Assembly (NCBI RefSeq): GCF_015207655.1
Contig: NZ_JADEWN010000012.1
Location: forward strand, 1-64,000
Direction: 5' to 3'
DNA: 64,000 nucleotides
Source: Gloeocapsopsis crepidinum LEGE 06123
GTDB lineage: Bacteria > Cyanobacteriota > Cyanobacteriia > Cyanobacteriales > Chroococcidiopsidaceae
The position numbers and the translations under genes were made by a program. Below, piece after piece: positions 1-8,815 of this stretch; the first letter of the stretch is position 1; each line of letters starts with the position of its first letter. The notes below the pieces were generated by a model, which ran no database searches, was not told where the DNA came from, and was given only the letters and a program-made list of their open reading frames with translations.

Positions 1-110
1 CCCCAACTACTGCATTCAGGGTTGATCTTCTCATTGCCACTGCACTCGATTTAATTAATCCCGTGCATTTGAAAAACTGGTTTACTCACTGTTGCTACTG
101 TGCCTCATAA
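1..110 (+). mobile_element. C-terminal remnant of an IS630-family-like transposase (cut by window edge)
   Basis: Frame 3 is open from the left edge to a TAA at 108-110 and reads as a protein tail ending in NWFTHCCYCAS. From memory, this WF-HC-Y-C ending is characteristic of DDE transposases of the IS630 type that are frequent in cyanobacteria. Only about 35 residues are inside the window, so intactness, the catalytic residues and the element ends cannot be judged. The next gene (lnt) converges on it 57 bp away, so this element, if real, ends in that gap. Confidence 0.5.
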
Positions 111-166
111 AACTGCAATAGGCTGTAAGATGTGGGGTAGATAACTTGCTCGCCTATACTTAACGA

Positions 167-1774
167 CTATCTTGCATTTGAATTAGGGTAACTTACATAT
201 ACTTCAGCCAATTTAAATACTACAGCTAATCCTAATAGTAAAGGTGTCAGCCAATCTCCCCAACGAACGTATAAAGTTTGTGTAGTACGCCGATAGATTG
301 TTTCTGCGTGTAATTCGTAAGTGTTTATGTCAGATATCCACAATGTTCTACCGTGCGGATCGACAATACCTGAGTAACCTGTGTTTGTTGCGCGTACTGC
401 CCAACGCTCTGTTTCTATTGCTCGCATGGTATCTTGAGCATGGTGTTGTGCTGGCATTGAAGGGCTGTAATGTGCGTTGTTTGCAGCACTGAGGATAAAT
501 TGTCCGCCTGCTGCTGCTTGATAGCGTACTTGTTCAGGGAACGCAGAACTATAACAAATTACGGCGATCGCACGTCCAAAAGGTGTGTCAAAGATTTGAT
601 CTGGCAAACCTGGTACTTGTCTAGCTTCTAGGGGAGACAACCGTTGAATAAATCCTCCTAAAACTTGCTCAAATGGAATGTATTCCCCAATCGGTACTAA
701 TTTGACTTTATCGTAACGACTGAATTCGCCTTTTTCAGTAAGAGTAAATATGCTGTTGGTGTAACTTTGTCCTTGTTCGCCAAATGCACCAATCCAAGCG
801 GTTACGCCTTTTTCTCGTACAGCCGAGTAGAAAGAGGTACGCAGCACTTCACTCCACATAAAAGGTAAAGCCCCTTCAGGTGTCAGAACTGCCTCAACTC
901 CTTGATCGACTAGCGTAAGATAGCCTTCAGTGTAACCTGCGATCGCTCGTCGCAGTCCTTCAGGATAAAGTTTGATCGTATTAGGAATATTACCTTGAAT
1001 AATTCCTACTCTCAAAGCAGTCTCTGGTTGTTGTACCAAAGGGCGATTATATAAACCAAACCCAACAAGATGTAACGTCACAAAAAGTATGCAGCCACTG
1101 GCAAATACTCTTATTGCAGCCCTCTGATCCTTGATCCCCGACCCCCAACCTCCGATCCCTGATCCCTCATATTTCATCCATGCTTCGGCTAATAAGGCGT
1201 TGACTGCAACGATTGCGGCTGTGACGGTGAGGGAACCAGAAAGTTGTCCTAGATGGAGAATGACTAAGTTATGAGGGCTTTGAGTGTAGGACAGTGAAGT
1301 CCAGTATAAAGGTCCTAAACTCCATAAACTTTCTAAACCACACCACAATGCAACGCCAATAAGAATGCGGGCGATGCCTGACCTTTGACTGAAAACAGTC
1401 ATTCCGACTGCCCAACTTGTCACTAAGACTGCACCCCAAAGTGTAATCGCAGCCCAGCAAAATAGTGCGATCGCAATACTTGCAAGCCACGGTACTCCCA
1501 TCCACATCATGGGGTGAACGCCAGCGATCCAAGCTAAAGCGATACCGTGATAACCAATTCCCCACAGTAATGCTGATAGTAATTTCGTTTTTCGTGGTGC
1601 AGGAGAGGCGACTAATACCCATAAAGGAACTAACGCGATCCATGCTAAAAACCACGCTTCGACAGGGGCGACAGTTAACCCCATCAGAATACCGCTAGCT
1701 AAAGCAAGAAAACCAAAGGCGGGTAATCCCCATCTTTGGTGTTGTTTACTTAATCTCGTTTTCACAATCGGCAT
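167..1774 (-). CDS. lnt: Apolipoprotein N-acyltransferase
   Basis: Inner-membrane enzyme that adds the third acyl chain to the N-terminal cysteine of lipoproteins after Lgt and LspA. The 535-aa product begins with several hydrophobic segments (about residues 18-200) and then a carbon-nitrogen hydrolase domain. The catalytic triad is visible: Glu in LTPEGALPF (about 298), Lys in KVKLVPIGEYIPFE (about 356) and Cys in AVICYSSAFPE (about 406). A last hydrophobic segment lies near residues 505-525. The ATG at 1774 follows the upstream topoisomerase stop by 18 bp, so the two are probably cotranscribed. Oddity: the linker between the membrane part and the hydrolase domain is a Gly-rich stretch (GSGIGGWGSGIKDQ) encoded by a heptamer repeat array (see 1124-1165). 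Confidence 0.93.
   Translation of the reverse strand: MPIVKTRLSKQHQRWGLPAFGFLALASGILMGLTVAPVEAWFLAWIALVPLWVLVASPAPRKTKLLSALLWGIGYHGIALAWIAGVHPMMWMGVPWLASIAIALFCWAAITLWGAVLVTSWAVGMTVFSQRSGIARILIGVALWCGLESLWSLGPLYWTSLSYTQSPHNLVILHLGQLSGSLTVTAAIVAVNALLAEAWMKYEGSGIGGWGSGIKDQRAAIRVFASGCILFVTLHLVGFGLYNRPLVQQPETALRVGIIQGNIPNTIKLYPEGLRRAIAGYTEGYLTLVDQGVEAVLTPEGALPFMWSEVLRTSFYSAVREKGVTAWIGAFGEQGQSYTNSIFTLTEKGEFSRYDKVKLVPIGEYIPFEQVLGGFIQRLSPLEARQVPGLPDQIFDTPFGRAIAVICYSSAFPEQVRYQAAAGGQFILSAANNAHYSPSMPAQHHAQDTMRAIETERWAVRATNTGYSGIVDPHGRTLWISDINTYELHAETIYRRTTQTLYVRWGDWLTPLLLGLAVVFKLAEVYVSYPNSNAR
1124..1165. repeat. Heptanucleotide tandem repeat (6 units) inside lnt
   Basis: Six head-to-tail 7-mers: CTGATCC, TTGATCC, CCGACCC, CCAACCT, CCGATCC, CTGATCC. 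Such short tandemly repeated repetitive (STRR) heptamers are known from cyanobacterial spacers. Here the array lies inside an open reading frame; its 42 bp length is divisible by both 7 and 3, so lnt stays in frame and gains 14 residues in the linker before the hydrolase domain. Confidence 0.85.
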
Positions 1775-1792
1775 TTTGCTAGTTTTTAGCCC

Positions 1793-4378
1793 TTAGTTAT
1801 CCGACTCAGTTGCCTCACTAACATCAGGAGGAACTAAAGCAACAGCGGCGATCGCATCGTCTTCGTCTAAACGTTGAACGCGCACACCAGTGGCGGAACG
1901 CGATTGTGGAGATATTGCTTTTACAGCTTGACGAATGATAATTCCGCGAGTTGTCACAATCATCAGTTCGTCAACTTCGTTTACGATCCGCAATGCAGCA
2001 AGTTGATCTTTAAAGCCTTTGCGTGATTTAAACTTAGTCGCAATCTTGCCTTTTGTTGCCCGATTGTACAGTTTAAACTGCGTGACTGGTACGCGTTTAC
2101 CGTAACCGCCAGTTGTAATGATTAATACCCACGGTCCTTGCGTGCTATTTTCAAGTAATTCGGCATTTTCTTCTGTTTCATCCTCAATCTCGATATCTTC
2201 TTCAGTATCCGCAGTAACGCTGTCATTGATGTTTGCCAATACCGAACTAGGAAGAATATCCATACCGATAAGTTCGTCTCCCTCGCGCAGTTTCATCGCT
2301 TTTACGCCACGAGTTGCTCTACCAAGAGGACGTAATTGCTCGCGATCAGTTCTAAAATGGATTGCCATACCATAGCGAGAACCGATAATGATACTATCTT
2401 CTGCCCGCGCCCGTCTTACCCAACGTAGCTGATCGCCTTCTTCTAAGGAAATTGCAATTAGACCATTTGCCCGAATGTTACTAAAGGCACTGAGTTCAGT
2501 TTTTTTGATGTAACCACCCCGCGTCAGCATGACAAGATATTCATCACTACTAAATTCACTGACTGGAACAACCGAAGTAATTTTTTCTCCCTTGGGAATC
2601 GGTAGCATTTGCACAATTGGCGTACCGCGACTTGTGCGCGAACCAATAGGAATTTGGTAAGCTTTGAGGCAATAAACAACACCGCGATCGCTAAAGAATA
2701 AAACACTATCGTGGTCGCAACATGTTAAGAAATGCTCAATGCCGTCATCTTCTTTCATGCGGGTTGCGGCTTTGCCACGAGTTGCCCGACTTTGTGCCTC
2801 GAAGGCATTCACTGGCATTCTCTTGATGTAACCTTGCTCAGTAACAAGAATCAAAGCTTTCTCGTTTGCAATTAAGTCAGTATCGCCAATCTCACCTTCA
2901 TCAGGTTCAATGACTGTACGGCGCGGCGTTGCATGAGCTGCTTTAATGTGAGTAACTTCGTTTTCAATAATTTCTAAAACACGTTCGCGGCGTGCCAAAA
3001 TATCGCGCAAATCAGCGATCTGTATTTGTAATTCCTCGTGTTCTTGGCGAATTTTCTCAGCTTCTAATGCTGTGAGGCGTCGCAATTGCATTTGTAAGAT
3101 TGCATCTGCTTGTGCATCAGATAAACCATACCTTTCGATAAGTTCGTGGCGTGCAGTTGGTGCATCTGCCGCATGGCGAATTAATTCAATAATTCCATCC
3201 AAGTTGGCAAGAGCAATTAATAAACCTTGCAGTAAATGATCGCGTTCTTCGGCTTTGCGCAGTTCGTAGCGCGTTCTGCGACTAATTGCTTCAATGCGAA
3301 AGTCTAAGAAGACATTGAGAAATTGCTTGATAGTGAGTAATTGCGGTTCGCCATTCACTAGAGCCAGCATATTAGCTCCAAAGTTGGCTTGTAAAGGCGT
3401 TTGCTTATACAAGTTATTAAGGACAACACGGGGGTAAGCTGTACCTTTCAACTCAATAACAACTCGCATACCATCGCGATCGCTTTCGTCTCGGATATCA
3501 GCGATACCTTCTAACCGCTTTTCGTTAACCATTTCCGCAATGCGTTCGATCAGGGCGGCTTTATTGGTTTGATATGGCAGTTCAGTAATGATAATTGCTT
3601 CGCGATCGGGTCGTCCGCGTTGTTCAATTGTTTCTAGATTAGCAACACCGCGCATGGTAATTGAACCGCGCCCTGTCGTATAAGCTTCGCGAATTCCACT
3701 TGTGCCTAATACCTGTCCTCCTGTAGGAAAATCAGGTCCAGGAATGTATTGCATTAACTGGTTATCAGTAATTTCTGGATTGTGAATCAGTGCAACTAAT
3801 CCATCAATTAATTCACCCAAGTTATGTGGAGGAATGTTTGTCGCCATCCCCACCGCAATCCCTGAAGCACCATTGAGTAAAAGTTGTGGAACTCGTGCCG
3901 GTAGAACAATCGGTTCTTGTTGCGAACCATCAAAGTTATCGGTAAAGTCTACGGTTTCTGATTCAATATCTCGAAGGAGAGCATCACCTGTAAAGGCTTG
4001 CAAACGACATTCTGTGTATCGCATTGCTGCTGGTGGATCGTTGTCTACGGAACCAAAGTTTCCGTGTCCATTGATCAATGGCAATCGCATTGAGAAATCC
4101 TGTGCCATCCGTACCAGCGCGTCATACACCGATCCATCACCGTGAGGATGGTATTTACCTAGAACTTCCCCGACAACACGGGCACATTTCCGAAACGGGC
4201 GATCTGCGGTTAAACCCAATTCATGCATTGCATAAAGAATGCGGCGATGCACAGGTTTCAGACCATCCCTGGCATCCGGCAGCGCCCGACCTACAATGAC
4301 GCTCATAGCGTACTCTAAATAGGATCGGGACATCTCATTACGCAGATCAGTTGGGATAATCCTATCCTGACTTGTCAT
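1793..4378 (-). CDS. gyrA: Type IIA DNA topoisomerase subunit A (annotated gyrA in cyanobacteria; possibly the ParC-like paralogue)
   Basis: 861-aa DNA-cleaving subunit of gyrase/topoisomerase IV. The breakage-reunion core carries [16 protein letters not shown] and the catalytic Tyr in [10 protein letters not shown] (about residue 121); six-bladed C-terminal beta-pinwheel repeats follow from about residue 520. The canonical gyrase wrapping motif (GyrA box, QRRGGKG-like) is not seen; the equivalent site reads QSRATRGKA. That, and the common presence of two A-type genes in cyanobacteria, leaves open whether this is GyrA or a decatenase-like paralogue. The site of E. coli GyrA Ser83 appears to be Gly (GDGSVYD), which could affect quinolone response (inference). 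The first gene of a likely two-gene unit with lnt, 18 bp apart. An acidic insert (about residues 710-735, rich in E and D) interrupts the pinwheel. Confidence 0.9.
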   Translation of the reverse strand: MTSQDRIIPTDLRNEMSRSYLEYAMSVIVGRALPDARDGLKPVHRRILYAMHELGLTADRPFRKCARVVGEVLGKYHPHGDGSVYDALVRMAQDFSMRLPLINGHGNFGSVDNDPPAAMRYTECRLQAFTGDALLRDIESETVDFTDNFDGSQQEPIVLPARVPQLLLNGASGIAVGMATNIPPHNLGELIDGLVALIHNPEITDNQLMQYIPGPDFPTGGQVLGTSGIREAYTTGRGSITMRGVANLETIEQRGRPDREAIIITELPYQTNKAALIERIAEMVNEKRLEGIADIRDESDRDGMRVVIELKGTAYPRVVLNNLYKQTPLQANFGANMLALVNGEPQLLTIKQFLNVFLDFRIEAISRRTRYELRKAEERDHLLQGLLIALANLDGIIELIRHAADAPTARHELIERYGLSDAQADAILQMQLRRLTALEAEKIRQEHEELQIQIADLRDILARRERVLEIIENEVTHIKAAHATPRRTVIEPDEGEIGDTDLIANEKALILVTEQGYIKRMPVNAFEAQSRATRGKAATRMKEDDGIEHFLTCCDHDSVLFFSDRGVVYCLKAYQIPIGSRTSRGTPIVQMLPIPKGEKITSVVPVSEFSSDEYLVMLTRGGYIKKTELSAFSNIRANGLIAISLEEGDQLRWVRRARAEDSIIIGSRYGMAIHFRTDREQLRPLGRATRGVKAMKLREGDELIGMDILPSSVLANINDSVTADTEEDIEIEDETEENAELLENSTQGPWVLIITTGGYGKRVPVTQFKLYNRATKGKIATKFKSRKGFKDQLAALRIVNEVDELMIVTTRGIIIRQAVKAISPQSRSATGVRVQRLDEDDAIAAVALVPPDVSEATESDN

Positions 4379-4769
4379 ATGGTGAAAAACTCCAAAAATC
4401 TTAGATTTTTAGTCGTTAAAGTGGAAAAACGCCAAATTACTCCACTTTCCTGCTAAATATTCGTTAAATAATGATACAATTCTAGCATATTTTCTCCATG
4501 ACTGGAGGAAGCACAAAGCTATGCAGCTTGGCAAATGAATTCGCTGCTAGATAAACAAAGTCCACAGATTTAGAGTCGTGGAGTGTTGAGTTATAAAACT
4601 TTTTTTTAATTCAAAACTCTTGAAACTTCGTTTGGGTAGTTCTGAAGAAAGTCGAAGGGCATCTGTGACTCATGCAGAAGATTTAGAGCATAAGAATTTA
4701 AGTCTCAAGGTAGTGTGTAGACTTGAAAAAAGCAGTTTAAGCTGTGGCAAGTTAACTTAGAAAGCTCCT
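4379..4769. other. Divergent intergenic region with a dispersed repeat
   Basis: 391 bp between the divergent topoisomerase gene and a small plus-strand gene. The part next to the topoisomerase start (4380-4500) is AT-rich and should hold its promoter; no confident -35/-10 pair was chosen. The rest is mostly the repeat listed at 4525-4677. No credible ORF or RNA gene was seen. Confidence 0.6.
4525..4677 (+). repeat. Dispersed two-hairpin repeat, copy A
   Basis: Starts AGCTTGGCAAATGAATTCGC, continues with a CTGCTAGA link and an imperfect second stem (GTCCAC ... GTGGA), and ends with the module AGGGCATCTGTGACTCATGC (4656-4675). The first part matches copy C at 34611 in about 37 of 41 positions. 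The end module matches the minus strand of copy D (43942-43967) with two differences. This is a non-coding interspersed repeat, not a gene. Confidence 0.7.
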
Positions 4770-4958
4770 ATGACAGAAAACGAACGCCCAGAAGATCTAC
4801 TATCACCAGAAGTGCTAGATAAGATCAAGCACCCACCAGCAATTGATGATGTCATGCAACAATTGCCAACAGAAGAAGTCACTGGTAATCCAGCAATGAC
4901 ACCACCAATGCATGATACGCCGATGGATGATAGAAGCGACTTGAAACGAGATGAGTAA
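4770..4958 (+). CDS. Small acidic hypothetical protein
   Basis: 62-aa ORF with an ATG start and hydrophilic, Pro/Met/Asp-rich composition (repeated PPM and PMDD-like words), no membrane segment and no recognisable domain; it is likely disordered. It lies 44 bp upstream of the HDAC-like gene on the same strand, so they may be cotranscribed. Coding status is plausible from the ordered composition and absence of repeats, but no family was recognised. Function unknown. Confidence 0.5.
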   Translation: MTENERPEDLLSPEVLDKIKHPPAIDDVMQQLPTEEVTGNPAMTPPMHDTPMDDRSDLKRDE

Positions 4959-5002
4959 GGCTACAATTTAGATTCAGTAGTCCATGCTGTTTTGTTTGTA
5001 AT

Positions 5003-5926
5003 ATGCTGCCAGTGATCTATTCGGATGAGTTTTTGGAACACAAAACTGGACGGTTTCACCCAGAAACACCTAAGCGATTAAGCGCGATCGCAACAGCACT
5101 ACAACAATCAGAGTTTGCCCACCATCTAGAGTGGCGATCGCCTACGCCGGTAAATGAATCTCCAGCATTAGCATTTGTAGAACGTATTCATACACCAAAG
5201 TACATCGAACTTGTTCGCTATATAGCAAACACTGGTGGCGGTTATTTAGAAGCAGATACACTCGTTTCGCCACGCAGCTATGACGTTGCCTTGTTAGCAG
5301 TCAGTGCGTGGCTAGATGGTGTCACAAGTGTTTTAGCGACTCATAATCCAGCTTTTGTTCTCACACGTCCTCCAGGACATCATGCTGAAAGCGATCGTGG
5401 TATGGGTTTTTGTCTTTTTTCCAACGCGGCGATCGCTGCACACTATGCTTTAGATCAACCTGATATTAACCGAGTTGCTATTCTTGATTGGGACGTACAT
5501 CATGGTAACGGCACTCAAGCGATCGTCGAAAATCATCCTCAGATAGCTTTTTGCTCACTTCATCAGTCTCCTTGCTACCCTGGAACTGGACAAGCATCTG
5601 AGCAAGGTAAATATAATAATGTTCTCAATTTACCTGTGTCTCCTGGTAGTACAATGGCAGTCTATCAACCTTTGTTTGAAGAGAAAGTTGTTCCTTTCTT
5701 GTCCAACTTTCAACCAGACTTATTAATTGTTAGTGCAGGATATGACGCCAATGCGGCTGATCCTTTAGCAGAAATCGCACTACAGCCTCACGATTACGGC
5801 AAGTTTACTGAATATTGTCTACAGCTGACTCCCAAAGTCGTTTTTGGCTTGGAGGGTGGCTACGACTTCGCAGCACTTTCTCAATCAGTTGTCGCTACGT
5901 TGGAAAAATGCTTGATTAGTGTTTAA
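5003..5926 (+). CDS. Histone deacetylase/acetylpolyamine amidohydrolase family protein
   Basis: 307-aa zinc-dependent deacetylase of the arginase/deacetylase fold. Visible motifs: RPPGHHAES with the His pair (about residue 126), DWDVHHGNGTQ with the metal-binding Asp and His (about 163), a CYPGTG loop, VSAGYDANAADPL with the second metal Asp (about 250), and GLEGGYD near the end. Length is usual for bacterial members. In bacteria the substrate is typically an acetylated small molecule or protein lysine, not histone; the substrate here is unknown. Upstream is a 62-aa ORF on the same strand; downstream genes are separated by more than 200 bp. Confidence 0.9.
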   Translation: MLPVIYSDEFLEHKTGRFHPETPKRLSAIATALQQSEFAHHLEWRSPTPVNESPALAFVERIHTPKYIELVRYIANTGGGYLEADTLVSPRSYDVALLAVSAWLDGVTSVLATHNPAFVLTRPPGHHAESDRGMGFCLFSNAAIAAHYALDQPDINRVAILDWDVHHGNGTQAIVENHPQIAFCSLHQSPCYPGTGQASEQGKYNNVLNLPVSPGSTMAVYQPLFEEKVVPFLSNFQPDLLIVSAGYDANAADPLAEIALQPHDYGKFTEYCLQLTPKVVFGLEGGYDFAALSQSVVATLEKCLISV

Positions 5927-6160
5927 CTCGATTTGTAGCAAGACTATGCACGGCTTTCAAATATAAACGGTAATTCGATATACATTTGAGGTGAACTTAT
6001 CGAAAAAAACATTTTCTTTGAAAAGAAAAGCTTTTAGCCGTATAATTACAGGTGTAACAAATTGTTAAGTAGGTAGATATAGTAATTTCTCTGTGGAATT
6101 TAACCGCAATAGCGTGGAGAAATAAGAAAGATCTACCCTCTAAAGTTGAGTGTAAGAATA

Positions 6161-6325
6161 ATGGCAACGTATATTTTGTTCGAGAATGCCCTAGAAATGC
6201 TAAAAAACGCATACCTTGCATCTACGCTTGGATTAATTGCAGTTTCTGGGATTGGTTTAGTAGCGATCGCGCTTGTAGAGAAAGACACACCAGCTTCTAA
6301 AACACAGCAACATCATCACGTCTAA
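6161..6325 (+). CDS. Small single-pass membrane protein, unknown (not in ORF track)
   Basis: A 54-aa ORF starts at ATG 6161: MATYILFENALEMLKNAYLA, then a hydrophobic segment at about residues 18-40 (Gly/Leu/Ile/Val-rich), a charged VEKD turn and a short tail ending QQHHHV. The hydrophobicity pattern is that of a small one-pass membrane protein, and the three terminal His could bind metal. No strong ribosome-binding site is seen. I do not recognise it as a known photosystem or NDH small subunit. The antisense ORF at 5997-6221 is judged a shadow. Confidence 0.45.
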   Translation: MATYILFENALEMLKNAYLASTLGLIAVSGIGLVAIALVEKDTPASKTQQHHHV

Positions 6326-6412
6326 ACATTTCATCCATCCTAGGGTACATTTTCCTCCTTCTTTGGATATACTTATCTGAACTAGATTTCTGCCATAGAA
6401 GGAACCTTGGGT

Positions 6413-6805
6413 ATGACCTGCGTAGAGTTGGAAAGAGAAATTGCCAAAATAGTCATGGCGATGATGACTCGGAACATCCAAATTGGACATGATTTAATCA
6501 GTCATCTCAACTCCCAACTTTCTACAGAAGCAGCAGCAGGAGTCATAATTATCTGCATTGAACGTGTACTATGGTTTGATCCAAGTTCGGTAATTTGGAC
6601 AATAGATTATCTTTTACCTGTTGGCATCCGACAAGAAATTCAGAAAACCTTTCTTGTCCATTTCTATAAGCACTTAATTTTTCAAGGTTTTCTTCCTGGT
6701 AAAGACTTCAGTATTGATGCAAACAGTCATTTACTATTGAACTCGCAAGCCAAATCTGCAATCTTTAGTAACTCAAAACTGGAAAACAACACCAAAAGTG
6801 CTTAG
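6413..6805 (+). CDS. Conserved-looking hypothetical protein
   Basis: The ORF track starts at a TTG (6407), but the ATG at 6413 sits 8-9 bases after a GAAGGA ribosome-binding site and is the better start, giving about 130 aa. The protein is a soluble alpha-helical-looking chain (MTCVELEREIAKIVMAMMT...) with a tail of low-complexity residues (NSKLENNTKS). No motif or family is recognised. It lies 71 bp upstream of murF on the same strand. Confidence 0.55.
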   Translation: MTCVELEREIAKIVMAMMTRNIQIGHDLISHLNSQLSTEAAAGVIIICIERVLWFDPSSVIWTIDYLLPVGIRQEIQKTFLVHFYKHLIFQGFLPGKDFSIDANSHLLLNSQAKSAIFSNSKLENNTKSA

Positions 6806-6876
6806 TGACAGAATCGCTGTAAAGTGAGAAATAGGGAAATCTCCCAGAATTTTGATCTCTTCGCTCCTCTTAACCT

Positions 6877-8229
6877 ATGCCTTGTTGTGGCACGTTAAAT
6901 CAACTTATCCGAGTTTTAGCTGCTAAATCAGTTTTATCCGATACTGAGTTAACTTTCCAGTTTACGGGTGTTAATACAGATACTCGCATTATCAAACCAG
7001 GTGATATTTTTGTTGCACTACGAGGGGAAAAGTTTGACGGTCACGCATTTGTAACAGCAGCTTTAGACAAAGGTGCGATCGCCGCTATTGTTGATTCTAA
7101 ATTTCAAGCGCCAAACGAATCACTACCACTACTGCAAGTAGAAGATACTTTGGAAGCTTATCAAAAAATTGCGCATTGGTGGCGCCAGCAATTTTCAATT
7201 CCCGTCATTGCAATTACAGGTTCTGTCGGCAAAACGACAACCAAAGAGTTGATTGCTGCAGTTTTAGCAACTCAAGGTCATGTTCTCAAAACACAGGCAA
7301 ACTATAACAATGAAATTGGCGTCCCTAAAACCTTACTGGAATTGAGTTCTGAACACAACTACGCAGTTATTGAAATGGCAATGCGTGCGAAAGGAGAAAT
7401 TGCCTTACTAACACAAATAGCTTGTCCGACAATCGGCGTGATTACAAATGTAGGAACTGCACATATCGAAAGATTAGGTTCTGAACAAGCGATCGCTGAA
7501 GCTAAATGTGAATTATTAGCTGAAATGTCAAATTCAGCGATGGCGATCCTCAATCATGACAATTCTCGTCTTATAACAACTGCTGCGACGGTTTGGCAAG
7601 GTCAAACTCTTACCTATGGTTTAGGGGGCGGAGATATACGCGGTGAGGTAATTGATCGTCAAATATTAGTAGATGGCAGGTATTTGGCTTTACCACTACC
7701 AGGACGACACAACGCTGCTAATTTTCTAGCTGCTTTAGCTGTTGCCAAGGTTTTACAAATTGATTGGTCAAACTTAACTAATTTAGTTGTCGATATGCCA
7801 AGTGGGCGATCGCAGCGCCATGAATTACCCAATGATGTGGTAATCTTAGATGAAAGTTATAATGCTGCACCAGAAGCTATGAAAGCAGCACTGTATCTAT
7901 TAGCGGAAACACCAGGAAAGCGACGGATTGCGGTGTTGGGTGCAATGAAAGAATTGGGAGAGCGATCGCTGCAATTGCACCAAGAAGTAGGTGATTTAGT
8001 ACGTCAACTTAATATTGATTCACTCATAGTTTTAGTTGACAGTGGTGATGCAGAGGCGATCGCAACAAGTGCAGCAGGTGTTTCTACTGAACGTTTTTCT
8101 AGCCACGAAGATATCGTAAAACACTTGAGAGAGGTTGTCAAAGAAGGCGATCGTATTCTTATTAAAGCTGCACATTCGGTAGGACTCGATCGTGTCGTTA
8201 ACGATTTTCGTAACAAGTCAAATTTGTAA
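6877..8229 (+). CDS. murF: UDP-N-acetylmuramoyl-tripeptide--D-alanyl-D-alanine ligase
   Basis: 450-aa cytoplasmic Mur ligase that adds D-Ala-D-Ala to UDP-MurNAc-tripeptide, the last soluble step of peptidoglycan precursor synthesis. An N-terminal MurE/MurF substrate-binding domain (DTRIIKPGDIFVALRGEKFDGH) is followed by the ATP-binding P-loop ITGSVGKTTTKE at about residue 114, the central-domain Q-ANYNNEIG-P motif and a C-terminal domain with LDESYNAAPEAM. The length is normal. The ATG at 6877 follows a CTCCTC-rich stretch without a strong ribosome-binding site. murD and glmM elsewhere in the window belong to the same pathway but are not linked in an operon. Confidence 0.95.
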   Translation: MPCCGTLNQLIRVLAAKSVLSDTELTFQFTGVNTDTRIIKPGDIFVALRGEKFDGHAFVTAALDKGAIAAIVDSKFQAPNESLPLLQVEDTLEAYQKIAHWWRQQFSIPVIAITGSVGKTTTKELIAAVLATQGHVLKTQANYNNEIGVPKTLLELSSEHNYAVIEMAMRAKGEIALLTQIACPTIGVITNVGTAHIERLGSEQAIAEAKCELLAEMSNSAMAILNHDNSRLITTAATVWQGQTLTYGLGGGDIRGEVIDRQILVDGRYLALPLPGRHNAANFLAALAVAKVLQIDWSNLTNLVVDMPSGRSQRHELPNDVVILDESYNAAPEAMKAALYLLAETPGKRRIAVLGAMKELGERSLQLHQEVGDLVRQLNIDSLIVLVDSGDAEAIATSAAGVSTERFSSHEDIVKHLREVVKEGDRILIKAAHSVGLDRVVNDFRNKSNL

Positions 8230-8260
8230 GTGATAAGATATCCATTTTTCTACTTAATTA

Positions 8261-8815
8261 ATAGAAATCTGTAATTTATCCCCTGGTAAATCAATTCTTA
8301 TTCAACAAACTGCTGCCTTATTATTTGATAGTTTTAAGGAACATTGGGGGACTGCGTGGGCAAACTTGGATATTGCTTTACAAGAAGTGCAAGAATCTCT
8401 AGAACCAGATAGAATTAGTCGTATTGCAGTTGATGACAATGGCACAGTTTTAGGATGGATTGGTGGAATTAGTCAATACAACGGTAATGTATGGGAACTT
8501 CATCCTTTAGTTGTCCATAGCAATTTTCGTCGTCAAGGAATCGGAAGGGCGCTTGTTTTAGATTTAGAGGATAGAGTGAGAGAACGTGGTGGAATTACAT
8601 TGTGGGTGGGGACAGATGACGAAGATCATATGACATCTCTTTCAGGCGTTAGTCTGTATCCTAATGTATGGGAACATATCGCTAAAATCAGAAACTTACG
8701 CAATCATCCTTACGAGTTTTATCAAAAGTTAGGTTTTGTCATTGTTGGCGTAATGCCTGATGCAAATGGCGTGGGAAAGCCTGATATTTATATGGCAAAA
8801 AGTTTAAGAAACTAA
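8261..8815 (+). CDS. GNAT-family N-acetyltransferase (AAC(6')-like), start codon lost or non-canonical
   Basis: The acetyl-CoA-binding GNAT fold is recognisable: VLGWIGGI, WELHPLVVHSNFRRQGIGRALV (motif A) and FYQKLGFVIVGVMPDANG. This resembles the aminoglycoside 6'-N-acetyltransferase-like branch, although the true substrate of chromosomal members is usually unknown. The ORF track begins at TTG 8366, which cuts off a helix. The same frame is open back to a stop at 8255 and translates as EICNLSPGKSILIQQTAALL and onward, which fits the usual N-terminus of this family. No ATG, GTG or TTG exists in that stretch; the first codon of the homologous region is ATA (8261). So either ATA initiates, the shorter TTG form is made, or the gene is newly broken. 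It overlaps the 3' end of convergent mutL by 4 bp. Confidence 0.75.
   Translation: MEICNLSPGKSILIQQTAALLFDSFKEHWGTAWANLDIALQEVQESLEPDRISRIAVDDNGTVLGWIGGISQYNGNVWELHPLVVHSNFRRQGIGRALVLDLEDRVRERGGITLWVGTDDEDHMTSLSGVSLYPNVWEHIAKIRNLRNHPYEFYQKLGFVIVGVMPDANGVGKPDIYMAKSLRN

Noticed and set aside
5997-6221. 74-aa minus-strand ORF
   Set aside because: Overlaps the better small plus-strand membrane ORF, has no family features and no convincing start signal.
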